From Torreya grandis (Eukaryota > Streptophyta > Pinopsida > Cupressales > Taxaceae): a stretch of DNA of 64,000 nt. The notes beneath the pieces were generated by a model, which did not search any database, was not told the DNA's origin, and was given only the letters and a program-made list of their open reading frames with translations. The stretch lies in the NCBI GenBank assembly GCA_037957365.1, contig JARHVA010003528.1, forward strand, positions 372,001-436,000, written 5' to 3'. The translations under genes and the position numbers were made by a program. Positions 12,501-23,798 of this stretch are shown here, piece by piece (position 1 is the stretch's first letter; every line of letters begins with the position of its first letter).

Positions 12501-14106
12501 AAGGATCAAACTCACTTTTGTGTCTAACTTAAGCTCACCCCTTGATTTACAAGATTTTTGCCCCCACACTTTCCTTTTATCCCTTTGAGGAAAACTAATT
12601 GTAACATAGAACCATGTGATTAACCATCATAGTCATAGCCTAATCATAAATATGCATATCATGGATCTACCCATGGCATGGTTCTCATGGATACTTTTCA
12701 TCTCTAACCAAACATAACCCATGACCTTTTGTCTCTCAAATCCACCCCTTTTACCTATCATTACCTTTTTTTGATAAAAGTTTTACCCTCATAAAGGTAA
12801 ACCATTAAGCTTGATTAGACCTATCCATGTATAAAACCTAACATATCAAAACAATTTGGGATACTAACATATCATTTGGGTCATATATCTCTAGCATTGC
12901 AAACTACTCCCTTGAAAGACAAATGCATACAACACTATTTCTTTTAAAGATAGACTACTCCCTTGAAGGATAGTTACCAAACATACAAACCCAAACTTAG
13001 ATCACTCCCTTGAAGTATGTCTAAGTCAAATGGTTCAAAATTAATCATTTAAATATTTTTGCATTATTCATATTCACCAACCTATAAAAAAAGAAACAAA
13101 TGACCCTAAATCTAAACAAAACAAACTATCCCAAGAAAGTTACAATCAACTTTCATATATAACATTAGTTGACTTCCCACATCGATCAATCTACACCTAG
13201 CATGAAAGACATGGACTTGTCTACTTTTGTTCTTAGGCCACCTATATAAGGTTCAAACTAACCCACTTAAGGTTACCTTACCTATCCACCCATCTACCAT
13301 TTACCCATCACATGTCTCCCATTTATACTATCTATAAACCAAGGGATTATGAGCTTACTTGACATAATGTGATCAAGATGCTCTTTTATCAACCAAAACA
13401 TGATAATGCAAAGCATTCAAAAGGCTTATGTTTCTTAATCCAATATAACTTTGGTTTTGTTATGTCCTTAACAATGAAAAGTCATTGTGTTGTTTCTTTG
13501 CCCTCTTATCATTAGTTCATGTAGACATGAATCTCATGATTCTCATTACTTTTTTTTACATTTATTTTTTTATCTATATTACTTTATTAATTTTCATTAC
13601 ATCCTTAACCATAATCACATTACATCTCCATCATCATTAACAACAAACATCCATCATGAAACACATCATATATCTATCTATGATAAAATCATCATGCACC
13701 ACATCATATATCAATCTATGACAAAAACATCACAATAATTTATCATATAACATCAAATCATAAAACCACATCATGAACCACATCATCATAACCATAATTC
13801 AACCATTCATCATCATATCCATGAAAAAAATTAAAAATATCATCTAATAACATCACATGCTTATGCTAAAAGAGTCCACATCTCATAAGTGTAAATCATA
13901 AACATAAACCATGATCACAACAAAAACTCTATACATGACATCTATAAACATGAAAATCATAAAACATAACCATCATATACATCATGTCCATAAAATAAAT
14001 AATACATGCAATAATGTATAAATATCTCTCTTATGTACATAATACATCATCAACATGTAGGCCAGTACAAAAATTATATACATATAACATATCAAAACAT
14101 ATAATA
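12501..14106. other. Noncoding segment between integrase and PMD ORF (element A)
   Basis: Mostly AT-rich with many CATCAT/ACATCA words and no convincing ORF. It contains three spaced copies of a box like ACTACTCCCTTGAAGGA (12902-12919, 12952-12970, 13001-13016) and the phrase TTCCCACATCGATCA further on. Both the triple box and its surroundings recur in element B (56703-56823), so this is a conserved part of the family. Confidence 0.6.
12902..13016. repeat. Triple CTCCCTTGAAG box, about 50-bp spacing
   Basis: Three direct repeats of about 17 bp, about 50 bp apart, lie just downstream of the integrase relic. Element B preserves three copies with similar spacing at 56703-56823. Function unknown. 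Confidence 0.75.
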
Positions 14107-15718
14107 TCATGCACTTTGGGCACCACTACCACTCAACCCTCGTAATCTTGCACCTGCACTACCATCTAGTGTTGGTACTCTTGGGATGCCTATATATCCA
14201 CTCATTATAAAGACCCACTACCTTGGAGTCACCATAGTTGGCCCACCTACTAAATTAGCCATGTACTCTCCTCATCTTAGTTATTCTAGACACCATGCTA
14301 GCACTATGGCCTCATAATATCTCAAATCCTAAATCATGGCTAATATTATGTCATAGAAATCATACCTAGGGGCCCTCCCATTGGTACAACCATTTTTCCT
14401 ACCCTCTACCTCAATTTATCCCTCTTTTGGGTCACCAACCCAAGGAAGGTCCTTGCCTAATCTCTCCCACCAATCAAGGTGGTAAACCGACCCTATAAAG
14501 TGACAATTTAGCCCTATAATATGACCACCTATCCCTATAAACATGTTATTTGAGCCTATGTAGCTACCAGTGCCTATTCATCTTAACCACCACCCTATAT
14601 TAATACCCCCATTGGATCCACATCCATGGCCTATTAGACCCCAACATCCCATCCAAAATTAATTACTACATATAGGTCTTCATACCATGCTACATATCCA
14701 TCAATATCACTAGCATCATATATCACTTCTCTTATATGTATCTCTTCATGATCTATCACTACATCTTATGGATATAGCTGTAGAAATAGAAAATATGCAT
14801 CCTTTCTCTTATAACTCAGAAAAGAAATTTGAATCCCCTACATGAGGCTAAAATACCTCTAAACTCTATCAAATGGGATGATCTTAGTCTCACCATCTCA
14901 CCTCCCATAAACCCACCTCTGAATCTATAAAGATAAAGTGTGATAGTTATATAAGGCCCACCTAGGCTAACACACTTATGGCCTTAATACCACATCACCT
15001 ATAACCAAATCCTCTAGGGCATCTCTAAACTAGTCAATATCTCTAGCACTGCCACTATCCCCTATTAATGTATAGTCTCCCCTCCATCATAAGAAAACCA
15101 CTATGAAGTGTACCTAGCTTTATCCCTCCCATGGTAGCCCCAGTGGCCTCAACACCCTAATATGCTCATATGCCTAGAAATGGAGCATAAACCCAACACT
15201 GATCACATATCTTTGATGAGATCAGAATCCCCATAGCTCCATATAAATCTAGACTAATAAAATAAGAGCACACTTGAATACTATCTTACCTAGTAGCATC
15301 TCTACCAACACTCCTAGAAGCAGATAAGGAAATAGTCCACTAATCAAGTCTATTAACATAAAATAGGACATTTTCATCATCATCATAGTCATCAAACATT
15401 AGTCCTCTAGAGCCCTCTATTATAATAGCCTATAGATAAAGCTAACCAAATGCTACCTAGCATGGACTTGATCCTCTCCATATAATAATTTCATATTGTA
15501 CTCCCTCTCCTCACTCTTAATGTGATAAATCAGCTCTCCCTGAATGGAAAACCATGAAATCCTATTCACATCCTCTATTAGGATGGTAATCTCTCATGTC
15601 AATAATAAAAATGTGTTTGTGGTTGGGTCCCATCTATTGATGAGGGCCATGATCATAGTTTCATCATACAATAGGTGCTAATGCATCCACTCATCATTAG
15701 TCATCCCATCATGGATCT
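14107..15718 (-). pseudogene. Antisense plant mobile domain (PMD) ORF of element A, split by G1
   Basis: On the minus strand an ATG at 18422-18420 (MRNQTFVKIHDG) continues, after removing G1 and one TSD copy, at 15718 and reads to a TGA at 14109-14107, about 540 codons with many stops. PMD landmarks in order: ALINRWDPTTNTF, an EITILIEDVNRI segment (the usual aspartate/valine strand), WGF, YEHIRVLRPLGLPW, then IQRWVYGR and IIPFDRVQRYFSLM. The C-terminus is Gly-rich (GIGGHIIGLNC and similar). PMD proteins occur as host genes (MAIN/MAIL family) and inside plant transposons. Here the ORF sits antisense, 3' of integrase. Element B has the same arrangement, which argues that it belongs to the element. 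Confidence 0.75.
15714..15718. repeat. TSD GATCT, left copy (G1)
   Basis: The five bases GATCT directly precede the TG of G1. The identical right copy is at 18396-18400. Confidence 0.85.
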
Positions 15719-16114
15719 TGCTATGTACCTAGGGATATGATATATTAATGTATATGGGTTGATGGAGATGCTAACATGTGGCACACATCCCCTTAGTTAG
15801 TTATATGGGTACAAAATATTAGGATAATGGAGTAACTTGTGGAATTAGTACATTGGGTAATGGTCAGCCTACATTGGGATTAGGAGGTTACCCATCCATG
15901 GGGTAGATAGATGTTTATATATAGGAGATGATTATCATGGTAAAGATATCAAGTAAGCATTGAGTCTTATATTATAAGAGGATATTGGAGTTTTTCCTCT
16001 CAAAGAGACATTGTGGAGTTATTCATTCCTAAATGAGTATTATATGGTGTTTCCCTACCTTAAGGGTATTTCTATATATATATATAATATTTCAATCATT
16101 TCAAGATCATATCA
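15719..16114 (+). repeat. 5' LTR of G1
   Basis: 396 bp starting TGCTATGTACCTAGGGATAT and ending AAGATCATATCA. It contains a TATATATATATA stretch near the end. It matches the right LTR at 18006 and, inverted, the LTRs of G2. Confidence 0.9.
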
Positions 16115-16116
16115 AG

Positions 16117-16128
16117 TGGTATTATAGC
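16117..16128 (+). other. Primer-binding site of G1 (tRNA-iMet type)
   Basis: TGGTATTATAGC lies 2 bp after the LTR and differs from TGGTATCAGAGC at two positions. G2 retains the exact site. Confidence 0.75.
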
Positions 16129-16626
16129 TTCGATTTGGGCAATTTGTGTGGAGTGACACCCTAGGTTTTTTGAATCCTTAATATATTTTTATTGGTTGTG
16201 AATTTTTACACAATTGTTTTACTAGATATGGAGAATATTTTAAATAAGTCACATTAAAAAAATTGAATTTTTTTTATTAGTTTTGAGGGAGTTATTGTTA
16301 TTTTAGGGTTTACACTAATTTAACTATATATTCCTAACTATAAGGAATTTTTATTTAAAATTTTTATTGGAGATGTAAGAATACATAAGAGAAACATAGT
16401 AAAAAATTTAGAAATTTTGGAGTTGTTTTGTGTGATTTGTTGCGATTATATGGTGTTTCATATATTCAATCAACAGGTCAAAATTTGTGACATTTTTTCA
16501 CAAAAATTTGAATGAGGTTATAGTATCATAAGAGTAAGATATGATAAAAATTTGGGAATTTTTGGAGTAGTTTTGTATGAGTTATTAACATTTTAGGGTT
16601 TCATGAACCCTAATTTTTTTGCAGAT

Positions 16627-16889
16627 CATGAAGTTGCAAAAATTTTCAGGGGAAGATGATGTTGATGCTAGAGAATGGTGGATCATTTTAAAGGAAAATA
16701 ATACTAATAAAATTTTATGGAAAATATAATTATCTCTTTCTTTTTTTGGTTCTACACAACATTGGTGGTTTAATCAATTCAACTTTGCACAAAAGTATTC
16801 TTCATGGGAAGCAATGGAACAAACCTTCCTAGATCAATGGGATATAAAAGAAAAAGAGGATGTAGAAGAGGAAGAAAATAATTATGATA

Positions 16890-16930
<41 letters not shown>

Positions 16931-17320
16931 GAGAAGGGTTCAAATAATTTGGCTCCAAAGAAATTTAAGTCAACTTTTCAATTTCATGGATGCATTCAAA
17001 ATAAGAAGGTGGTTGTGTCCATAAACCCTACCAACAAGTATAACTTCATTAACATGAATGTGTAAAATCATCTACATGTTAAAACAAATAATATCAAGGA
17101 GGTTCAAGTAGATGGTAATAATATTTCAATTTTTGAAGATTTGAAGATCATTATGGAAAAATATGTTTTGCATTCAGATTTTTATGATTTGGATATGGAT
17201 GATGTGGATATAGTTCTTGGATATCCATGGTCAGAGACTTTGGGAACAATGAATATTAATGTTAAGAATTTTTTTATGAAGTTTTGGTATAAGAAAAAAG
17301 AAGATCACTTTACAAGATAG
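16627..17320 (+). pseudogene. gag: gag and protease-like region of G1 (broken)
   Basis: The ATG at 16627 starts MKLQKFSGEDDVDAREWW, a gag N-terminus shared with G2, then KYSSWEAMEQTFLDQW, a typical retrotransposon gag phrase. An acidic Glu/Asp stretch and an AAT microsatellite follow. From 16931 a protease-like fold reads FQFHGCIQNKKVVVSINPTN, with I-N-P-T where an active enzyme has D-S/T-G (Asn codon at 17024-17026), and VLGYPWSETLG near 17215. The catalytic Asp is absent in both family copies, so enzymatic activity is doubtful. Stops and one frameshift (about 17305) break the ORF. Confidence 0.7.
16888..16931. repeat. (AAT)n microsatellite in G1 gag
   Basis: TAA/AAT trinucleotide run replacing part of the Glu-rich coding spacer that G2 keeps as GAA-rich codons. 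Confidence 0.9.
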
Positions 17321-17324
17321 CATA

Positions 17325-18005
17325 ATGAAAAAGGTACCAATAAAAATCCAAGTAGATCATAAGGATGAGATTGAAACATGTGACAAAGAGCATGATGAAG
17401 ATTTAGATGATATAGATAAAGACACACTACAACTAGAAATGAACACTTCATCTACTAAAGAGACAAATAAGGAAAAGGTGGAAGCAAAGGTGGATAAGGT
17501 CAAAATATTGGAAAAATTTGAGGTATATAGACACCCACATCATCATGAGAGGAAATAATCATGGAACCAGGTGAGGAAGTGTCATAATGAAAATCATTTT
17601 GTCTATATTGGAAATAAAATTTCCAATCATTATATATATGCATGGAATCCAAATAAAAAATACTATGGCACATGGAATGAATGGGGAAATCACTATGACT
17701 ATGCATGGAAGAATACCTACTATGGTCATGGTTGGAATAAGAGTAGCACAACAAAATATGGTACATGGAATAAAAAGAGGAATAATTATGCTTGGACACC
17801 AAAGTAGTATAATTATGATCATGAACAAAATCAGTGGAGCACAATGGAATTTGGAAACAAGCTTGGAGAGATATCACCTGCCAAGATCACATATGGATGG
17901 CTAGATGATCAAGATTGGAGACAAGTGTACAATGATTTGAAGAACACTCATTTATTTGGTTTCTTCATACGTTTTAGGGATGAAACATGTCAAGGAGGTA
18001 AGTAA
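17325..18005 (+). pseudogene. C-terminal domain of the G1 polyprotein (acidic, then Trp/Tyr/Asn repeats)
   Basis: Open for 77 codons from 17325 (VDHKDEIETCDKEHDEDLDD, lysine/glutamate helix), then, past a TAA, a region repeating YAWN/YYGTWN/HGWN-like aromatic motifs (about 17590-17800), and a conserved tail NKLGEISPAKITYGWLDDQD (about 17853-17912). The frame runs to the polypurine tract CAAGGAGGTAAGTAA just before the 3' LTR. I know no domain with this aromatic repeat in LTR elements. G2 has the same tail. Confidence 0.55.
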
Positions 18006-18395
18006 TGCTATGTAGCTAGGGATATGATATATTAATGTATATTGGTTGATGGAAATGTTGAAATGTGGCACACATCCCCTTAGTTAGTTATATGGGTATA
18101 ATATATTAGGATAATGGAGTAACTTGTGGAATTAGTAAATTGGGTAATGGTCAGCCTACATTGGGATTAAGAGGTTACCCATACATGGGCTAGATAGATG
18201 TCTATAGATGAGAGATGATTATCATGATAAAGATATCAAGTATTGAGTCTTCTATTATAAGAGGATATTAGAGGTTGTCCCCTTGAAGAGACATTGTTGA
18301 GTTATTCATTCCTAATGGAGTATTATAATGTGTTTCCCTACCTTAAGGGTATTTCTACATATATTGAATATTTGAATCATATCAAGATCAGATCA
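18006..18395 (+). repeat. 3' LTR of G1
   Basis: 390 bp, TGCTATGTAGCTAGGG ... AAGATCAGATCA, directly followed by TSD GATCT (18396-18400). Confidence 0.9.
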
Positions 18396-18422
18396 GATCT
18401 TTACAAATGTCTGATTCCTCAT

Positions 18423-20306
18423 CTAGATCTAGTCTCTCACCTACAAAACAAACCATGTTAGCATACACACTTAGTTTTCCATTTCCATTTCTTATTTTAC
18501 TTGCATCAAACTCTTTGTCGACCTAAACTCACCTAAATCAACCTATTACAAATATTATCTTTACAACATTATCTCTAACACCTAAAACTACACTCAAACA
18601 CAAACATTTTAAAACATCTACCCTAACCTACCACACCAATACTTATCCATTATTTCACAAAAATATACCCTACCCCACGATATTTTCAACAACTTTCCCT
18701 AAAATTATCAAACCTTTTACCTCATACTACCTAGAACTACCCATTTCAACCTATCACACCTACTAGAACTTTCCCTATCCTTTCTAGGTATTTTAACTAC
18801 CCCTAACCCCTTTTTAACATTTTAAAAAAAAATTATCTCTTTCTATTTGAACCTCACCTTCCCTAATTACTCAACTGTCGATGATCCTTACATCCATTGA
18901 TGGTCAAGTATGTTTCTTCCTTTAATGGTCAACCATCGATGGTCATGTTTGACCATCAATGGTCAGGTCTAACCATTGATGATCATTATGTGTGACCATC
19001 AGTGGCAAAACCCTTGACCTAACTTCCCAAAAAAACATCCAAATGAATAACTTCAAAAACTAAATCACCTAAATCTAACATATTACCTATCCACAACCTA
19101 AATTTTCATTCAAATTTAACTTTCACCTACTAATTTTCCTAATTTTAACTAGAACCTAAATATACATCAAACCTCCCAAAAACCTATCAAATCAATCATA
19201 AATTACCCAAATTTCACTTAAAAAATAACCAAATCAACCATCTAAAAATTTCAAAACATGAACTACCTCATTCCTCAACCATTGTCAAGGTCAAATCCCA
19301 TGTCCTACCACTCGACCACATCTACATAAACCCTATATATCTAGTCCCAACTGATCTCCTTAAACACATGCTCAACTAATCCACAATCAACACCTCACCC
19401 AACCACTCAGTCAACTCTCATAGCTAAATTAAAAACACTAAATCATTGAAATACATGAAAGCATGGAGGGCAAAATGTCAAAATTAAAAATGAAATTTCA
19501 TTTTAACTTTTTATATTCCATGATTTTAGGGTTTCACCTTGATCATTGACAATTAGGGTGACCATTGATGGTCAACCTTTGAAACCCTAACCATCGACAA
19601 TCAAGGTATCACTTTTAAAAGATTTTAAGTACCCAACTTAAATGTCCAACTTTTACAGATCACCTAATCTCCCCCATACCAAAACTTGAACTTTGGGAGA
19701 TTACCTTTCTCTAACCAACCATTAAACCATGTTCACTTTAAAATTGGCTATTTTTTACCTGAACACTTGAATATTCTATAATGAAATTGCATTGGTCTTT
19801 TTGACCATATCAACCAACTTTGTCAAGTTAACCATTTACATTTTACACTACCTATTGCACGACTAGACCATTTATGTTTTTCAAGGGAACACCTCCTACC
19901 TTGGATACCTATGAAAACACTGACCCTATCTAGAATATTTATATCTTAACCTGATCAACTATTATAAACATTGTGGACTACTTACCCTATCACTTTTACT
20001 TCTAGACCTGGCCTTATTTTTACTAACATTAGTAATCTTAGTCCTTGCATGATCTTGACTATCACACTTTGTCACATTTTATGCACAAGTTTGTGTCTTA
20101 AATAAAAAACCACCTTTATCACCAACCTTGTGACTCAACATAGACCACTTATCAAACCTTAACTTGATTTTGGTTTCACTTCATTAATTCCTAGTTTGAG
20201 GGAGAAAACCTCCTCCCAAACTTAGGGCAAATAGACCTTCAACCAAGCAATCAATTTTTATTTTGAAACTTATTAATTCAAAGTTGCATAACAAAAAGGG
20301 GAAAAA
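18423..20306. other. 3' noncoding region of element A with CGAT palindrome cluster
   Basis: No ORF supported. Two clusters of short imperfect palindromes of the type GACCATCGATGGTC (18880-19010 and 19540-19615), most with the central CG changed to CA or TG. Near the end, TTTGAGGGAGAAAAC (about 20193) and AAAAAGGGGAAAAA (20293-20306) are polypurine tracts. The second directly abuts the LTR. Confidence 0.6.
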
Positions 20307-21233
20307 TGTAGACACTATAAAGTCGTACTATATGTTGAAATGTCTTGGGACCCTTCTTGACCCTATCAGACCCTAAGTCTAGTTGACTACCAAGCTAACT
20401 AAATTCACCAACTTACTATTTTGAACATTAACCAAACATTTTAACACCTTTTTTGACTCCTTTACCTTTAAAAACTTGACCATTGATAGTCAACTTAACC
20501 ATTAATGGTTACCCTAACCATTGATGATCAAGTCATCACCTATCTAGCCCATCACCAACTGTGTGTAAGATAATGAGGCACAATTTAATATGTTCACCTT
20601 GTGTAGTGATAATAAACTCCCAAGCATCATGATCTACACCCTCACACTCTAGGTAACCTTCCATCCTCCATCTCTCTTTGCATATAAAAGGAGGGGATTA
20701 GGAGGTGAAATAGATCCACAATCCATTATCATAAGCATTCTTACATATAGGTATTCAAGATTTTTAGCATCCAATCTTCCTTTAGCAACTCAAAAATAGT
20801 AAAAGAGACCTGAACCTATACTAAATTTGCTTTTGAGGGAAAATTACTATTACTCTAGAAAAATTTCCCCAACCTTCAACCATTAACCATCTAGAAAATT
20901 ATAGGTATATTCTACTTGTTCTTTATTTTATTGGATTTCTAACCCCCTGACCTAATCAAACCTATCTATATCTTATTTCTCAAATTTTAGATCCTTAATA
21001 AAACCATTATCAAAAATTTCACCCATTCTACAACTCTTTTTTGAGTACCTTCAAAAATCCATAGTCAACCATCAATGGTTATTGCAATCATCAATGATCA
21101 CCCTCAACCATTGATAGTTACCCAAATTTTGATGGTCAACTTAACCATCGAAAGTTCACTCAACCACTGATGGTTACTATGGTATAAAATAACAAGTTAC
21201 TTTTAGCCCTTAACCCCAACCAAACCTAACTTT
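20307..21233 (+). repeat. 3' LTR of element A (right end uncertain)
   Basis: Begins TGTAGACACTATAAAGTC immediately after a polypurine tract. Element B's LTR begins with the related TGTAGACACCAAAATTATG. It contains two groups of CCATTGATGGT-type palindromes (20465-20530, 21060-21185). The end is placed tentatively at a CA near 21233, because no TSD could be matched. Confidence 0.6.
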
Positions 21234-21588
21234 TTGTGTTCCTACCTATTCACAGACCCTTTTTTGATTTTATAAACCTAACTTCACCCTCTTTAGCATG
21301 ATTATTGACCTAATTTTTCTATATTTAATCATTTTATTTAATAAGAATTATAATTTATTCTTGTATTGTATTTCATTTATTTTATGTAAGTACCTAAATT
21401 TTACCATTTTTAACTTAATTGTTATTAAGAGTGGATTGACAACCTCCTAGTAAGCTTATGCTTCTTGGATATAGATCATGCTAGGGAGTCCACCTAACTA
21501 TCTTACTAACAATCCCTTTATTAGTACTTTTTTATCAATAGGTTATTCCTTCCAAGCCAAAGAGGAATTATTGACATTCATCTAGATT
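21234..21588. other. AT-rich spacer, echo of the right flank of element B
   Basis: No gene. Its last 170 bp (GATTGACAACC ... CCAAAGAGGA ... TCTAGATTATG, about 21432-21590) has a diverged counterpart at about 62882-62990, beyond element B. Confidence 0.4.
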
Positions 21589-23150
21589 ATGCATGCATTA
21601 CCAAGTAGGTATTTATACCACACCCTTATTACTAGTTTCTTATCTTCTTCCAAAATTAATAAACAAGAAAAAATTAAGAGAAACAATCCTATCAACTCTA
21701 CTTGGGGTTATCATCGTCACCTTGAACTTATTGAGAACATACCACCTATCCTATTATATTTTGATGATGATGAGCCAAATGATATAAACATCAATATCAA
21801 AACTTTGGATTTCTCCCCTCAACTCATTACCCATCTTCTATCATCCTTGAAACCACATTCCCTTCAACTTCCTATTGATTACATACCTATGGTCTTAACC
21901 AAGACTCATTATTCTATTCATTAGACCACTTCTAATGAAAAGATGATACCTATGTACACCATCAATCTTCATACACATAATTATGATGATGGTTATACTT
22001 TAGATGATCCATTTATAGGAGGACTTGTCCAAGCTAGAGATGTTAAGATTATTTATTATCATACCTCTTTATTTTAGTCTTGATATTCATCTTATAGTAC
22101 TCCTTTCATAGTTCCTAATTCTAGTATGCTTCCTCTTTTTTGTAGGGTAGAGATGGAATGATCACATGATACACTTCAAATTTTGGTAGAGCCTCATAGG
22201 ATAATTCTCATATATCATGCTATGGTTGTTCTTTATCATTTTGTTAAATACCAAGATCCTTATAGTTTTTTTCTCCTAGAAATACTAGCTACTCCTCTTA
22301 ATCACGTTGCACATATTGCTTCATTTTATTGATCCCAGTATGGTTCCTACTCTTATTCTACCTTTAGCTAACCTTCATCTTGCATATGATTCTACTTTTC
22401 CTTCAAATAAGCCTAGCTCAGTATTTCCATCAGCCCCACCTCTCCACTAGCCATACCTCCTCTTTGAAATGTTCTTCTTCCTTTACTATAGCTTGATCCC
22501 TTGCCTACCTAATGGGATAATCAACCTTACTATGATATTCACAAAGTTGTCGATCATTGGACCAAAAAATTCTATTGATATCAACCTTCCTCAAAATTTT
22601 CTTCTACTCATTGCATTAGTAGACCCCCAAAAGTTTAATAACAACCATACATATTATTTCCATAACATAAATAATCATTCTTCCACCCATTGTCTATAGC
22701 TTTAGTAATATATCAACACATTTCATCCTACCCTTCCCTAGCCCAAAGACAAGACTATACCTCCTACCAAATTGTTACCTAAGTATATTCCATAATATGG
22801 AGAGGTATAGTGTCTTTCACACAAGTGCAATACCCATCATATCGATCATTACTACATTCTCTAATATCACCTTCATGATCACCTTATGACCATTATTTTG
22901 CCCAATATTAATCCTCCCATAGGTCACCCACATCATAAGTCTCCTCATTCTTCATCTATGGGTCCCACTCCACCTACATCTTCTCCCCCACCCATGGTCC
23001 CTTCTCCACTACTAGTGCCACCTTCATGTCTCATAAATATCATTCCTATTTCAGCATGTGTTCCCTTGGGTATTGTATACATGAGATCCCTCATGAGCAT
23101 GATCCTTTAGTTACACCTATAATTTATGTTGATTAAATTTGATGAGAAGT
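21589..23150 (+). pseudogene. Decayed ORF of unknown identity
   Basis: From an ATG at 21589 (MHALPSRYLYHTL) the frame is open for 111 codons to TAG at 21922 and continues in the same frame with phrases such as YTLDDPFIGGLVQARDVKII (about 21992-22050), then VEPHRIILIYHAMVVLYHFV (about 22180-22240). Past about 22320 it becomes Pro/Tyr/Ser-rich with frame changes. Composition and decay suggest a retroelement gag or linker, but no diagnostic motif is present. Element B's left end lies 0.65 kb downstream. Confidence 0.35.
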
Positions 23151-23331
23151 CTTTTCATAGCTTTCCATGAGGATAGATGAGATTCTAGCTTCTATTAGGA
23201 TCTAACTTCATAGAGATATTTTAGAAGTCATGGATTATATTTGATAATAGATTTATCAGTATTTATGAACACAACATGGTGATATTTTATTTTATTCTTC
23301 ATTATGATTTTGATTGGACTTGTGATCCACT

Positions 23332-23793
<462 letters not shown>

Positions 23794-23798
23794 CCTAT
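23794..23798. repeat. Candidate TSD CCTAT, left copy (element B)
   Basis: CCTAT precedes the TGTAGACACC start of B. The same five bases follow the CA at 62718-62719. Decay makes the right boundary less certain than for E, F and G. Confidence 0.5.

Larger units (their letters stand above)
15719..18395 (+). mobile_element. Element G1: small non-autonomous LTR retrotransposon
   Basis: TGCTATG...GATCA ends, two LTRs of about 390 bp (15719-16114 and 18006-18395), TSD GATCT, an initiator-Met-type primer site and one gag/protease-like ORF. There is no RT, RNase H or integrase in 2.68 kb, so mobilisation must have used proteins from another element. A second copy in reverse orientation (48169-51101) defines the family. 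It is inserted in element A's PMD ORF. Confidence 0.9.
3683..21590 (+). mobile_element. Element A: decayed Tat-like Ty3/gypsy element with antisense PMD ORF
   Basis: Domains in order on the plus strand are gag (3747 on), a zinc-like motif (about 5607), PR (IDGGS, 7962-7976), a W..FGLG G-patch-like motif (about 8768), RT (YVDD, 9859-9870), RNase H (about 10740-10990) and integrase (about 11400-12480). A noncoding 3' segment and a minus-strand PMD ORF (14107-15718, continuing at 18401-18422) follow. The 3' LTR begins at 20307 after the polypurine tract AAAAAGGGGAAAAA. Element G1 interrupts the PMD ORF. The 5' LTR is not identified, and the right end lies somewhere between about 21.2 and 21.6 kb. 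All ORFs carry many stops, so this copy is dead. Confidence 0.75.

Noticed and set aside
17500..17877. 125-codon minus-strand ORF in G1 (and its counterpart 48674-49051 in G2)
   Set aside because: Antisense shadow of the aromatic-repeat tail. The sense frame carries the conserved gag-protease continuity.
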